Position numbers and translations under genes: made by a program. DNA of 60,508 bases from contig JASFYU010000056.1 in assembly GCA_045046905.1 (NCBI GenBank), positions 1-60,508 of the forward strand, written 5' to 3'. The notes beneath the pieces were generated by a model that saw only the letters and a list, made by a program, of their open reading frames with translations, was not told the DNA's origin and searched no databases. This DNA is from JASFYU01 sp045046905. GTDB lineage: Bacteria; Bacteroidota; Bacteroidia; Flavobacteriales; Flavobacteriaceae. Shown here piece by piece: positions 1 through 9,148 of the stretch. The stretch's first letter is position 1, and each line of letters begins with the position of its first letter.

Positions 1-33
1 ATCCGCCAATTGGCGGATGCTTTTGTATTTTTA
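1..33 (+). terminator. Intrinsic terminator of the gene upstream of the window
   Basis: Bases 1-18 are a perfect palindrome (ATCCGCC, AATT loop, GGCGGAT), followed by GCTTTTGTATTTTT, which gives a T-rich tail on the plus strand. This is the layout of a Rho-independent terminator. It would end a plus-strand transcript coming from outside the window and separates it from pth, which starts 20 bases later. The same palindrome could partly serve leftward transcription, but the T tract favours the plus strand. Confidence 0.7.
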
Positions 34-52
34 GGCAAATGCCAATCACAGT

Positions 53-682
53 ATGTTTCGTTTTTTTAAGTCATTTTTCAATAAAAACAGCATCCTATTA
101 GAAGAGGCGAATGATATGAAAAAATATTTAATCGTAGGTTTGGGGAACATTGGCCAAGAGTATTCCGAGACACGCCATAATATTGGATTTAAGATTCTTG
201 ATGCCCTTTCAAAAAGCGCAGGGTTTTCATTTGAAACCGCCAAGCTTGGTGCTGTCGGAACCTTTAAAACAAAAGGAAGAAGCGTACTCTGCCTAAAACC
301 GTCTACCTATATGAATTTAAGCGGTAAGGCCTTAAAATATTGGATGGGGAAAGAAAAAATACCCATGGAGAACCTATTGGTCGTGACCGATGATATTAAT
401 CTTTCTTTTGGAACCTTACGGCTAAAGACCAAAGGTAGCGATGGTGGCCACAATGGGCTCAAAGACATTCAACATACAATACAAACAACGGCATACAACC
501 GGCTTCGATTTGGTGTAGGTTCCGATTTCGGAAAAGGCAGGCAGATTGATTATGTTTTGGGCGAATGGGATGAGACTGAGAGAGAAGCTCTAAAAGAGCG
601 TTTAGAAAAATCCACAGAGCTTATCTTGTCTTTCGTGCTTGCAGGCGTAAAAAATACCATGAACCAGTTTAACAATACTTAA
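53..682 (+). CDS. pth: Peptidyl-tRNA hydrolase (Pth)
   Basis: This enzyme releases tRNA from peptidyl-tRNA that drops off ribosomes prematurely, recycling tRNA in the cytoplasm. After a 21-residue leader the core begins MKKYLIVGLGNIGQEY and continues TRHNIGF, which carries the catalytic histidine of the Pth family. Further conserved blocks are KPSTYMNLSGK and the GSDGGHNGLKD segment. At 209 residues it is about 20 longer than a typical Pth. The excess is the N-terminal stretch before MKKYL, a kind of extension I recall from other flavobacterial Pth proteins. A second start at base 116 would give the compact core and cannot be excluded. It stands alone on the plus strand just after a terminator, facing the convergent lipoprotein gene. 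Confidence 0.93.
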   Translation: MFRFFKSFFNKNSILLEEANDMKKYLIVGLGNIGQEYSETRHNIGFKILDALSKSAGFSFETAKLGAVGTFKTKGRSVLCLKPSTYMNLSGKALKYWMGKEKIPMENLLVVTDDINLSFGTLRLKTKGSDGGHNGLKDIQHTIQTTAYNRLRFGVGSDFGKGRQIDYVLGEWDETEREALKERLEKSTELILSFVLAGVKNTMNQFNNT

Positions 683-741
683 ATAAACCGACTAGGACAA
701 GCTAATCGGCCACAGCTATCTAAAACCGGCCGCCACAACAG

Positions 742-811
742 AAATCAACAAGCTCGACCTAAAAGTACAAGGTATGCTTCCGAAAAAACATTTTTCATTT
801 CGAGGCAAGCC
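742..811. repeat. Dispersed intergenic repeat, copy 1
   Basis: These 70 bases match 23602-23671 without gaps and with 6 mismatches. The last 40 bases (772-811, ending in CGAGGCAAGCC) are identical. The copy sits between the convergent pth and lipoprotein genes. Shorter pieces of the same family (ATCAACAACCTC..ACCCAAGGGTA) recur at 38423-38448 and 13143-13158. No open frame is shared between copies, so it behaves as a non-coding repeat. Confidence 0.8.
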
Positions 812-908
812 TAAGGATAATTATACCTATTTAACACTCCAAGAGGAACTGAAAAATTTCTTAAAACCGACTATCCCCGAGGCAGAGCCATAGAGGTATT
901 CTTTTTGA

Positions 909-932
909 TTAAACCCTCAATGAGGGATTAAA
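909..932. repeat. Short palindromic repeat overlapping a stop codon
   Basis: The block TTAAACCCTCAATGAGGG and the ATTAAA that follows recur almost unchanged at 23700-23722, in both places downstream of the 70-base repeat. The centre CCCTCAATGAGGG is a near-perfect palindrome. Here it runs into the stop codon of the minus-strand lipoprotein gene at 928-930, so it may also form the 3' end structure of that transcript. A diverged relative ending GAGGAATTAAA lies at 40990-41002. Confidence 0.6.
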
Positions 933-1608
933 GAACTTTAAATTCAAAAATACCTGAATCGGAGGTATTGCCCTCACTGTCTTTGGTGAGCACTTTCCAA
1001 TAATACACCGTATTTGAAGTAACGCTTACTTTCGTATCGGTGACATCAGGAGAAGGAGAGGCTATCAAAGTATTAGGAGGGGTCTCTATCGAAAAATACA
1101 GTTCATACCCAACTATATCATCGTCTACATCGGCACCTGACCATTTCAGAATCACATCATTGTTGATATCCTTAAAAACCGATTCGGCCAATTCTGGGGC
1201 AATAATCATGGTAGGAAAAGGAGCATAGGTGGTTTGGAAACCTGCATTATAAAACCGCCATATCTCACTCGAAGCCGTTTCGTTTACCTTAGAATTTCGA
1301 GACCTTACCAACCATGAGAAGGGTGCTCCCTTCTCTATGGGCAGTGTTGCTGACAGCCCTTTGGCACTAATAGTCTGGGTAATATTGGTATTTAAATTGG
1401 TTACACGCAACTCATACGTCTCGGCACTCTCAGCGGCCAACCATCTAAACTCGACTTTACTGGTCGTGGCATTTATACTTTGGCCTGTAGTACATTCCGA
1501 ATTAGCATCAGGAAATGCCAAACGAGCACTTTCAGGAGATTTGGGAGGCTCCTTTTTTTTACACCCAAATATCAGGACACCAATCAAGATTAATGAAAAT
1601 ATCCTCAT
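928..1608 (-). CDS. Lipoprotein with fibronectin type III-like repeats
   Basis: The function is unknown. The protein starts MRIFSLILIGVLIFGCKKKE, a lipoprotein signal with the lipobox cysteine at residue 16, so it should be anchored to a membrane facing the periplasm or the surface. The remaining 210 residues look like two beta-sandwich repeats of fibronectin III type: the phrases VEFRWLAAESAETYELRV and VILKWSGADVDDDIVGYELYF occupy equivalent places and each is followed by a YYWKV or FSWLV strand. The start codon overlaps the stop of the upstream protease gene by four bases (ATGA), which implies translational coupling and a shared function. It could be a surface partner or an anchor for the protease. 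Confidence 0.8.
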   Translation of the reverse strand: MRIFSLILIGVLIFGCKKKEPPKSPESARLAFPDANSECTTGQSINATTSKVEFRWLAAESAETYELRVTNLNTNITQTISAKGLSATLPIEKGAPFSWLVRSRNSKVNETASSEIWRFYNAGFQTTYAPFPTMIIAPELAESVFKDINNDVILKWSGADVDDDIVGYELYFSIETPPNTLIASPSPDVTDTKVSVTSNTVYYWKVLTKDSEGNTSDSGIFEFKVL

Positions 1609-4600
1609 CTAATTATTATTTTAGCCGTTCCTTTTAAATGTAAGGCTTTATATTTTATAACGTATATCCCCGAAGGCAAAGCCGTAAGATCCAAGGCCAT
1701 CTCCTTGCCGTTCACTTGATGTTTTTTTATATGAATAAGCTGTCCATTAATCGTATAGACCTCGACCGTAATATCATTCACATAGGCCCCTAAAAACAAG
1801 GTTGTAAAATCTACAAACGGATTTGGATACACCATAGGCTTGTCTGAAAAGAAAAATTGCTCTTCATAAATTCCCTGACATACCAGATTGGTAGAAACCC
1901 TAAGGGTGTTGTTTCCATTTTTCAGGAATATGGTGATTTCTTGTTCTTGGGTCTGAATACGCTCTCCGTTCAATTCTATATAGTACAGATCGGAACCCTC
2001 AAGGGTCAGTAATGCTTGTTTTCCATCCGTAGAAACCTTAGAACTTACACTCAATAAAGGGGGTTCAGAAATTATGACCTCAAAACAATGTTCAACATAC
2101 ACAAAGGTACCATCGGTACCGCCAATACAAATACTGTAGGTACCCGAAGCTAAATCGCCTAATGTAAATGCGGTTGTAAAATTATCAGTGATATCAACGC
2201 CATTTCCTTGTATCGAAATAGTATACGTCAAGGGCAGTAATGGGGTAATTATAATTGCCCCATCATTTTTATTACGGCAGGATTCGCTCTGTAGGGCTAC
2301 CGAAAAATTATTATTAGGAAAACGGTATACGGCACAACCACTTGCATCGACCTCAGCTCCTTCAGGGGTGCCCAAGCATAGGTCATCGCCATCATCAAAA
2401 ACCCCATCGTTGTCGTCGTCAGGCCTAAACTCACCTTCGATGCATATATCTAAGGAAAATGATTTTAAAAACCCACCGTCGGAAGGGGCGTTATCAGAAA
2501 CCTGCAATATCCATTCCCCTAAAATAGATTCTCCTTCAAAAGAACCTAAAGAGCCCAAGGGTTTGACCGTACCGCTTATGGCAGGATTGCCGTCGCACAC
2601 AAAACTACTTGCGCTATCATCAAAGGTAGCGTTGATATTTTTAAGGTCACCACATGAGCTTGAAACGAGAACCACCGTGGTACCTGACGGCGATGTCAGG
2701 CTCACCACCAAATCAGCTAAAAAATCATGATCCAATTCTAGGTTGACATTTATATCGGACAGTGCCAAGTCCTCAAAAAATGCGACTTTTGAAATAATTA
2801 CCGGAGTACCTGAAGGCGATATGGCCAAAGGCAAGCCAACTGCCGACCTATTATCGCAATTAAATTGAATGGTCGTAAAACTTAAAGGCGTTCCGAAAAC
2901 ACCTTCACCGCAACTGTTCTTAGGTTTAACCCTCCAGTAATATGTAGTTTCATGTTGTAAATCAAATGGTGTATACACATTCGAAATTACCGTAGCAGTT
3001 TCCGCTATACTAGTGAAGGCCATATCAGTCGCAACCTCAATATCATATGATGTATACGAAGAATCCTCCTCCCATTCTAACAATACGCTTGTAGAGGCAT
3101 TGACAAACCCGTCTGCCGGTGACAACAATTGAACATTAGGAAAACTCGTATCATAAATGCTAATATCTAATATCACCGTCCTAGAAATACTAGCAGATGT
3201 GGCCAATACGCTTATTTGATACGTGTCTTCAAGCAAACTTGCTGTATTGGTAATGGTCATATCGACAGTGACATCTACACTAGTTATCATGGGCAAAAAG
3301 GAAATTCCGAGCTCCGGTGGCGCTGAAGCAATAGTAAAAGTAGTTTCTTCAGCAAACCCCATATACGTTTCATAATCAAAGTTTATCAGCAAGTCATTGG
3401 GTTGGCATATGCTGTACTCTAATTCGGAAAAATTAAGCACCACCTGCGATTCTTCAATAGTAAAACCACTAGAATTAACAGCAAAAAAAACATTGTTACT
3501 GGCCTTGACCATTATTCGGGCATTGGTAGTAGGAGCCGCCGGAAGCAATATAGTATGACCCCCATCATTAGGAACATTCTGGGCCAGGAATATCGGGAAT
3601 GTAAGGCCCCCATCGATTGACAACAGAATATCTACCTCCAAGCTATTTATCGGCGCTTTGTCGGTATTGGCCACATCCCATACGATATCTTGTGAAGAGC
3701 CTGCCAAAAATATTCCGCTGGTAGCCTGTGAAGTTACGATAAAAGGACCTGCACTATTGACCACCGTCACCTTCATTAGATCTGACACCACCTGTCCCCC
3801 ACCTAAGCCATTATCTCTCACGGTAAAGGCAAAGTTCATTTCACGTTCTACCTCGGAGACCGTTTCCCAAGCTGAATTTATGGTCGGATCGGTCTGGCTT
3901 AAATTCCCCTGAAGCACTCGTGACAAATTCGGAAAATACCGTGACGGACTCGTAGAAGGCCTGTGAGACCTGAAATTGGCCCCTCCTGGGTTGGTGGGCC
4001 CAAACGTAGCTTGTGTAACCACCCCGTCATCGATTTGCTCCCAAGCATGGGTAAGTACATCGCCGACATCAATATCCGAGGCAGTACCCCTAAGCACAAA
4101 AGCAGTGGATTTCGGAATCGTAAAATCTCCTAAAGCCGATACTACAGGAGGAGTGTTCGTTAAGCTAATAATCTCTGCACAGCTCACTAAATCTAAATAA
4201 TCTGCTATCTGTACAATACTGTAATAATGAAAATAATCATCTCCGTTTGGTGCCACATCATTAACCCCCGTTATTCCGGCATACCCCATTATGGTTGTCC
4301 CGCTTCCTGGTTCTGCCTGTACTTGGGTTCCTTCCGATTCAAAGGACCAAGTATGATTAGCCCCTAGCTGGTGCCCCATTTCATGGGCCACGAAATCGAG
4401 ATCAAAAATATCGCCTTCGGGTATATTGCCAGAAGAATAGGCGCTTCCCTTTTTATTGTCCTCGCAAACAGCCCCAACAAAACCGGCATTGCCGCCATTT
4501 TCACCTTTGTGGAACAAATGCCCTATATCATAATTTTCGGCACCTATAGTAGCCGTCAATGTATTCTGTACCTGCGTATTGAGATTTCCGCTGTACGGAT

Positions 4601-5372
4601 CCGTTTCAGCATCTGTAAATAGCAGCTGATCTGTATTCGCAACAAGCTCTAGGGTCACCCCTAGATCGGTCTCAAAGACTTCATTTACCCTAGTTATAGT
4701 AGCATTAATACCTGCAAGCGCATCGGCAACAGTACCTCCATGATGTTCGGTGTATTCCCCAGATGCCGAAACAGCCAGCCTGAATTTTCGCAGTACTTGA
4801 CCATCTACCGGCTTCAATGTAGTAGCGCCTCTACTTTTTTGAACAAAGGACTCGGTTTTACAAATAAAATCCATATCAACGGCCATATCCTGATTTCTAG
4901 TATAAACGGCATATTTGTTTTTCTTCACTTTTTGCATAAAAACGTTCCCTTTTCCTCCTGGGCGTACAATCATACTTTGGATGCCTTTATGGGAAACGCT
5001 AAAACGTATTCGCTGCAGTCGATTCTTAAGGCCGTAGCCTACATAGGATTTAATAAGGGGGTGTTTTAGTGACAATTCAGGAGACAATACCGGGGATTCA
5101 GATACTCTAAAAGGAACAAGTTCACCCTCTTCATCAGGAAAATAAACCACTCTAGAATTCTTCTTAGCTGCAGTCAAAGCTTTTAATTCCTTTTTAAAAA
5201 TATCTTCTTCAAAGGAAAATATGAGCGTATGTTTTACGCTCAAATATTTTGATGATTTTTCTTCAACATTTTTCTGCGCAGTTTCTCTCTGCCAATAATT
5301 GCTCTGTGCAGACCCGTAAAAGGAGAGAAATGCTATGGTAATTGAAAAAACTAAACGTAATTTTGTAGCCAT
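1605..5372 (-). CDS. Secreted reprolysin-like zinc metalloprotease with T9SS sorting domain
   Basis: This is a 1255-residue multidomain extracellular protease. Residues 1-22 are a signal peptide ending SAQ, followed by a propeptide-like region to about 190. The catalytic domain carries HEMGHQLGANH at 330-340, the HExxHxxGxxH zinc motif of metzincins, followed by a Met-turn candidate (TTIMGYAG near 360). Next come Ig/fibronectin-like segments (LLEWEEDSSYTSYDIEV is one), a proprotein-convertase P-like domain (LELDHDFLADLVVSLTSPSG), and an acidic thrombospondin-type calcium motif (DDDNDGVFDDGDD). The last 75 residues (YPNPFVDFTTL to the end) form a type A T9SS C-terminal domain. The protein should therefore cross the outer membrane by type IX secretion. 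The downstream lipoprotein gene is coupled by a 4-base overlap. The substrate is not predictable. Confidence 0.88.
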   Translation of the reverse strand: MATKLRLVFSITIAFLSFYGSAQSNYWQRETAQKNVEEKSSKYLSVKHTLIFSFEEDIFKKELKALTAAKKNSRVVYFPDEEGELVPFRVSESPVLSPELSLKHPLIKSYVGYGLKNRLQRIRFSVSHKGIQSMIVRPGGKGNVFMQKVKKNKYAVYTRNQDMAVDMDFICKTESFVQKSRGATTLKPVDGQVLRKFRLAVSASGEYTEHHGGTVADALAGINATITRVNEVFETDLGVTLELVANTDQLLFTDAETDPYSGNLNTQVQNTLTATIGAENYDIGHLFHKGENGGNAGFVGAVCEDNKKGSAYSSGNIPEGDIFDLDFVAHEMGHQLGANHTWSFESEGTQVQAEPGSGTTIMGYAGITGVNDVAPNGDDYFHYYSIVQIADYLDLVSCAEIISLTNTPPVVSALGDFTIPKSTAFVLRGTASDIDVGDVLTHAWEQIDDGVVTQATFGPTNPGGANFRSHRPSTSPSRYFPNLSRVLQGNLSQTDPTINSAWETVSEVEREMNFAFTVRDNGLGGGQVVSDLMKVTVVNSAGPFIVTSQATSGIFLAGSSQDIVWDVANTDKAPINSLEVDILLSIDGGLTFPIFLAQNVPNDGGHTILLPAAPTTNARIMVKASNNVFFAVNSSGFTIEESQVVLNFSELEYSICQPNDLLINFDYETYMGFAEETTFTIASAPPELGISFLPMITSVDVTVDMTITNTASLLEDTYQISVLATSASISRTVILDISIYDTSFPNVQLLSPADGFVNASTSVLLEWEEDSSYTSYDIEVATDMAFTSIAETATVISNVYTPFDLQHETTYYWRVKPKNSCGEGVFGTPLSFTTIQFNCDNRSAVGLPLAISPSGTPVIISKVAFFEDLALSDINVNLELDHDFLADLVVSLTSPSGTTVVLVSSSCGDLKNINATFDDSASSFVCDGNPAISGTVKPLGSLGSFEGESILGEWILQVSDNAPSDGGFLKSFSLDICIEGEFRPDDDNDGVFDDGDDLCLGTPEGAEVDASGCAVYRFPNNNFSVALQSESCRNKNDGAIIITPLLPLTYTISIQGNGVDITDNFTTAFTLGDLASGTYSICIGGTDGTFVYVEHCFEVIISEPPLLSVSSKVSTDGKQALLTLEGSDLYYIELNGERIQTQEQEITIFLKNGNNTLRVSTNLVCQGIYEEQFFFSDKPMVYPNPFVDFTTLFLGAYVNDITVEVYTINGQLIHIKKHQVNGKEMALDLTALPSGIYVIKYKALHLKGTAKIIIR

Positions 5373-5425
5373 TAAGGTTATTTAGCTCAAAATCAAATAT
5401 AAGCCTTTTTATTTTTTATTCTAGC

Positions 5426-6352
5426 GTGGTTACAGTCCAAAGCATTTCAAAATTCGACAAAGAACATTCCACGGCCATAACTATAGGCACTTTTGATGGT
5501 GTTCATATAGGTCATCGGAAGATACTAGAACGTTTAATAAAGAATACGGGCAGTTCGAATTTAAAATCGACTCTTCTCACCTTTTTTCCACATCCTAGAA
5601 TGGTACTTCAAAAGGATACCGATATTAAACTGCTGAATACTATTGGGGAGAAGACCAGAATTCTAAAAGCTTTGGGGCTCGATTATCTTATTGTACACCC
5701 GTTTACCAAAGAGTTCTCTCGCTTGTCGGCCACCGAATTTGTGCGTGACATTTTGGTAAATAGTCTTCAGGTCAAGAAAATAGTTATCGGGTATGACCAT
5801 AGATTTGGCAGAAACAGAAATGCCAATATAACTGATTTAAGAGCCTTCGGAAACACCTTGGAATTTGAGGTAGAAGAGATTCCGGCCCAAGAGATTGATG
5901 ATATATCAGTGAGTTCAACCAAAATACGAAAAGCACTCGAGGAAGGTGACATAAAAAGGGCCAACCAATATTTGGGGTATCATTATATGCTGACCGGTAC
6001 CGTTAAAAAAGGAAAGAGTCTTGGGAAAAAAATCGATTTCCCTACGGCCAATCTGCACATTGCAGAGCATTATAAATTAGTTCCCAAAAATGGAGTCTAT
6101 GTGGTAAAAAGCAAAATCGATGGCCGTACCGTCTATGGTATGATGAACATCGGCTACAACCCTACCGTCTCAGGAACTGAAAAAAGCATCGAAATACATT
6201 TTTTCGATTTTGATAAAGATCTCTATGGTGATGAAATCCAAATCGACATCATCGACCGCTTGCGTGACGAACAAAAGTTCGAATCGGTCGAGGCCTTACG
6301 AAATCAATTGTACAAAGATAAAAAAACCTCATTATCACTAATATCAAAGTAG
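5426..6352 (+). CDS. ribF: Bifunctional riboflavin kinase / FAD synthetase
   Basis: RibF phosphorylates riboflavin to FMN and adenylylates FMN to FAD in the cytoplasm. The N-terminal FAD synthetase half shows TIGTFDGVHIGHRKIL (residues 19-34), the nucleotidyltransferase HxGH-type signature, and SSTKIRKAL. The C-terminal riboflavin kinase half shows GKKIDFPTANL and YGMMNIGYNPTV. The 308-residue length is normal. The start is GTG at 5426. It is divergent from the protease gene, with only 53 bases between them. The last base of its TAG stop is the first base of the GTG start of the next gene, so the two are translationally coupled. Confidence 0.95.
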   Translation: MVTVQSISKFDKEHSTAITIGTFDGVHIGHRKILERLIKNTGSSNLKSTLLTFFPHPRMVLQKDTDIKLLNTIGEKTRILKALGLDYLIVHPFTKEFSRLSATEFVRDILVNSLQVKKIVIGYDHRFGRNRNANITDLRAFGNTLEFEVEEIPAQEIDDISVSSTKIRKALEEGDIKRANQYLGYHYMLTGTVKKGKSLGKKIDFPTANLHIAEHYKLVPKNGVYVVKSKIDGRTVYGMMNIGYNPTVSGTEKSIEIHFFDFDKDLYGDEIQIDIIDRLRDEQKFESVEALRNQLYKDKKTSLSLISK

Positions 6353-7692
6353 TGTTGAACCGATTGCTTTTTACGAAAATCGATAACTCCCCTTTACTCA
6401 TTTTCAGGGTTTTCTTCGGAATATTAGTGGCCTTAGAATGTTATGGTGCTATTGCCACAGGATGGGTTAGGCGAACCTTGATTGAGCCCGACTTCACATT
6501 TACATTTATTGGTTTTGAATGGCTGCAGCCGCTCCCCGGAAACGGCATGTACCTTTATTTTCTAGTTATGGGCACCCTAGGGGTCTGTATTGCAGTGGGG
6601 TACAAGTACAGGTTTAGTATAATCGCCTTTGCCTTGCTATGGGCGGCTGTTTACCTGATGCAAAAAACATCATACAATAATCACTACTATCTTCTTCTTT
6701 TGATCTCGGTCTTTATGTGCTTTTTTCCTGCCCAGAGAAACTATTCGTTAGATGCAAAACAAAATCCTTCGATAAAGACCAATACAATGCCCAGCTACGT
6801 GAAATGGGCCATAGTGCTTCAGCTTTTTATCGTATACACCTATGCCTCTATTGCAAAAATGTATGTCGACTGGTTAGATTTTAGTATGGTAAAAATATTG
6901 ATGCTCGACAAGGCCGATTATCCTTTAATAGGCTCCTTATTACAAGAACTGTGGTTGCACAAGGTAGTGGGCGTATTCGGTATTTTGTTCGATGCATTGA
7001 TTGTACCCGCCCTACTATGGAAACCCTCGCGCAAGCTTGCCTTTCTTGTTTCTATCTTTTTTCATTTGTTTAATTCTATTATATTTCAAATCGGTATTTT
7101 TCCATATTTGGCCTTAGCATTTACGGTATTCTTTTTCGAGCCCGAAACCCTTCGAAAAATCTTCTTTAAAAGAAAGGAGGCCTATGTGCAAAATGAAATT
7201 CAAATACCATCTTACAAGAATGCTATTGTACTCCTCGGAGGGCTATATTTTTTAATACAATTTGCTCTACCCTTGCGACATCATTTTATAAAGGATGGTG
7301 TTTTATGGACCGAAGAAGGTCATCGCCTAAGTTGGCGTATGATGCTTAGAAGTCGTACAGGCACCATTAAATTTACTGTCGTCAATACCAAAACTAGTGA
7401 TACGACAATTGTAAACTTAGATGATTACCTGACGAAAAAACAAAAAAGAAGGGTCAGAGCGTACCCTGATTTTATTTGGCAGTTCGCACAACACCTAAAG
7501 AAAGAGTATGCAAAAAACGGTGAGGAAATAGCCGTCTTTGTCGATTCAAAAGCGAGTGTTAACGGTAGGCCTTATAGCACTTTCATAGATCCAAAAATCG
7601 ATTTGGCACATACGCCTTGGAACCTCTTTTCACATCATGATTGGATACATTCTTCAGTAAAGCAAAAGAAAAAAGGTAGTGCTGTTCAATAA
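6352..7692 (+). CDS. HTTM-domain (vitamin K-dependent gamma-carboxylase-like) membrane protein
   Basis: This is a multi-pass membrane protein of the HTTM family, which includes vertebrate vitamin K-dependent gamma-glutamyl carboxylase. Bacterial members are widespread in Bacteroidota but mostly unassigned. About seven hydrophobic segments lie in residues 15-330, with the family-like stretches LIFRVFFGILVALE, TSYNNHYYLLLLISVF and FHLFNSIIFQIGIFPYLALA. The soluble C-terminal part (330-446) includes WRMMLRSR. It starts with GTG (or TTG one codon later) overlapping the ribF stop by one base. Its last 30 codons are duplicated at 14100-14192. The catalytic lysine of the animal enzyme cannot be assigned by eye, so carboxylase activity is not claimed. 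Confidence 0.82.
   Translation: MLNRLLFTKIDNSPLLIFRVFFGILVALECYGAIATGWVRRTLIEPDFTFTFIGFEWLQPLPGNGMYLYFLVMGTLGVCIAVGYKYRFSIIAFALLWAAVYLMQKTSYNNHYYLLLLISVFMCFFPAQRNYSLDAKQNPSIKTNTMPSYVKWAIVLQLFIVYTYASIAKMYVDWLDFSMVKILMLDKADYPLIGSLLQELWLHKVVGVFGILFDALIVPALLWKPSRKLAFLVSIFFHLFNSIIFQIGIFPYLALAFTVFFFEPETLRKIFFKRKEAYVQNEIQIPSYKNAIVLLGGLYFLIQFALPLRHHFIKDGVLWTEEGHRLSWRMMLRSRTGTIKFTVVNTKTSDTTIVNLDDYLTKKQKRRVRAYPDFIWQFAQHLKKEYAKNGEEIAVFVDSKASVNGRPYSTFIDPKIDLAHTPWNLFSHHDWIHSSVKQKKKGSAVQ
7598..7690 (+). repeat. Parent copy of a 93-base duplicated gene end
   Basis: The final 93 bases of the HTTM gene match 14100-14192 in direct orientation, without gaps, with mismatches at 7619, 7624, 7625, 7647, 7675 and 7682. 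This parental copy keeps an intact reading frame. Seven bases after the stop codon lies GAGTTCGACCTAAG (7699-7712), a small motif that also borders the second copy (14084-14093) and recurs at 23815-23828. The 224-base spacer 7693-7916 contains no other recognisable feature. Confidence 0.85.
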
Positions 7693-7916
7693 AGACCTGA
7701 GTTCGACCTAAGATTTGTTTACAGCGAAACGGTCTATATCTTTAGTCGGACTCTACTGGCTTAAACCTCGCAAAATGGTATTTATCAACATTTTAGCAAA
7801 GAAAAAAACACAGACCTACAAGGTTTTGAAAACAAAGCAACTATGCGTCTTTTGATGGGGAACAGATAAAATTTTGTCCTAACTAAAATATAATCATTAT
7901 AAATATCTGCGGTTTA

Positions 7917-9134
7917 TTATATCATCTTCAAAAGTTTTTCTATCATTGTAACAGCAAAAATTTCGTCATTGATATGGGCGTCTATTTCAATAACCGATAT
8001 GTGTTCTCTTGTATTTTTCTTTATGGCCTCAAATAACACCAGATTAACTTCAGGTTGATGAAAAATGCCACCATCCCTATCAATTTGAGAAATCCCTCTT
8101 TTGGGCAACAGAATGGTAACCGCTGCTTCCGATACGTTTAATTTGACAGCTAAACTCTTTCCCAGAATTTTGTTTTCCTCCTTATTAGTCCTCATTAAGG
8201 TAACATCAGGAGCCCAACTATAGAGCTGTCTTGATTCAAATTGTTCAGGAACCGTATCCTTATGGGCAAAATTTACCATATCAAGACATCCGGGTACTAC
8301 GACTTGAGGAATCCCCATTTCCGAAGCTGCGGTCAACCGTTCTGGGCCAGCACTACAAATACCGCCACAAAGATCATCAGCCAATTCTGTGGTGGTAATA
8401 TCAAGAACGGCATCAAAACAGCCTTCACGAATTAAAGATTCCATAGTAGAACCACCGACCCCTGTTGCATGAAAAGCAAGTACTTCATATCCTTTTTCTT
8501 TTAACAAGCTGGTACACTTATCAACACATTTCGTGGTATTCCCGAACATGCTAATCGCTATTCTTTTCTTCATACTCCTCAATACCTCTATTTTGACTTC
8601 CGCCATGCCACAGATTGCGGCAGCGGCTTGTTTCATCAATAATCTGCTGATATTGTTTATTCCGGCTACATCGACTACCGAAGGCATCAAAGTAATGTCC
8701 TTGACGCCCATTTGTCTTGAAAGATCTTTGGCCGCCAATGTTGACAGACATAACTTTGGAATACCTAAAGGAACTTCCTGCATTGCAGATAAAGCAATAT
8801 ATGTGCCCCCTCCACCTCCCATTCCTATTATACCCTTTATCTGGTTTTTAGAGACAAGCCGTGAAATGATTGCCGCAGCACCCTTTCCCATTAATTCCAC
8901 CGCTTTTCCCCGATCATTTGATTTGCATATGGCTCGAAGTGAGGTTCCTGAAGCGGCTGCTACTTCTTCATTATCAAAATCTATACTAAAATCGCTTGTA
9001 GGCTCCATGACCCCAGTATCGATAGTAATAATAGATTGTCCTTTATCCTCAAGGCAGCCGAACAAGTATGAGAAATCCTCACCCTTGGTGTCGAAACACC
9101 CTAACATTACAATACATTTAGGTATAGTGGTCAT
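7917..9134 (-). CDS. Tm-1-like / UPF0261 family protein
   Basis: This protein belongs to the UPF0261 family, whose plant member Tm-1 carries an ATP-binding fold. Bacterial members have no settled reaction. The start MTTIPKCIVMLGCFDTKGEDF is the family hallmark, followed by the glycine-rich loop GIIGMGGGGGTY (about 100-111), GNTTKCVDKC near 200 and GCLDMVNFAHKD near 285, all recognisable from family members. At 405 residues it is full length for a stand-alone member. In many genomes the family is encoded next to, or fused with, a TIM-barrel PEP-hydrolase-like protein; none is seen here. It lies 14 bases after the Dabb gene and they are probably co-transcribed. No signal peptide is present, so it is cytoplasmic. 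Confidence 0.85.
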   Translation of the reverse strand: MTTIPKCIVMLGCFDTKGEDFSYLFGCLEDKGQSIITIDTGVMEPTSDFSIDFDNEEVAAASGTSLRAICKSNDRGKAVELMGKGAAAIISRLVSKNQIKGIIGMGGGGGTYIALSAMQEVPLGIPKLCLSTLAAKDLSRQMGVKDITLMPSVVDVAGINNISRLLMKQAAAAICGMAEVKIEVLRSMKKRIAISMFGNTTKCVDKCTSLLKEKGYEVLAFHATGVGGSTMESLIREGCFDAVLDITTTELADDLCGGICSAGPERLTAASEMGIPQVVVPGCLDMVNFAHKDTVPEQFESRQLYSWAPDVTLMRTNKEENKILGKSLAVKLNVSEAAVTILLPKRGISQIDRDGGIFHQPEVNLVLFEAIKKNTREHISVIEIDAHINDEIFAVTMIEKLLKMI

Positions 9135-9148
9135 ATTAAAAAGTTCTT

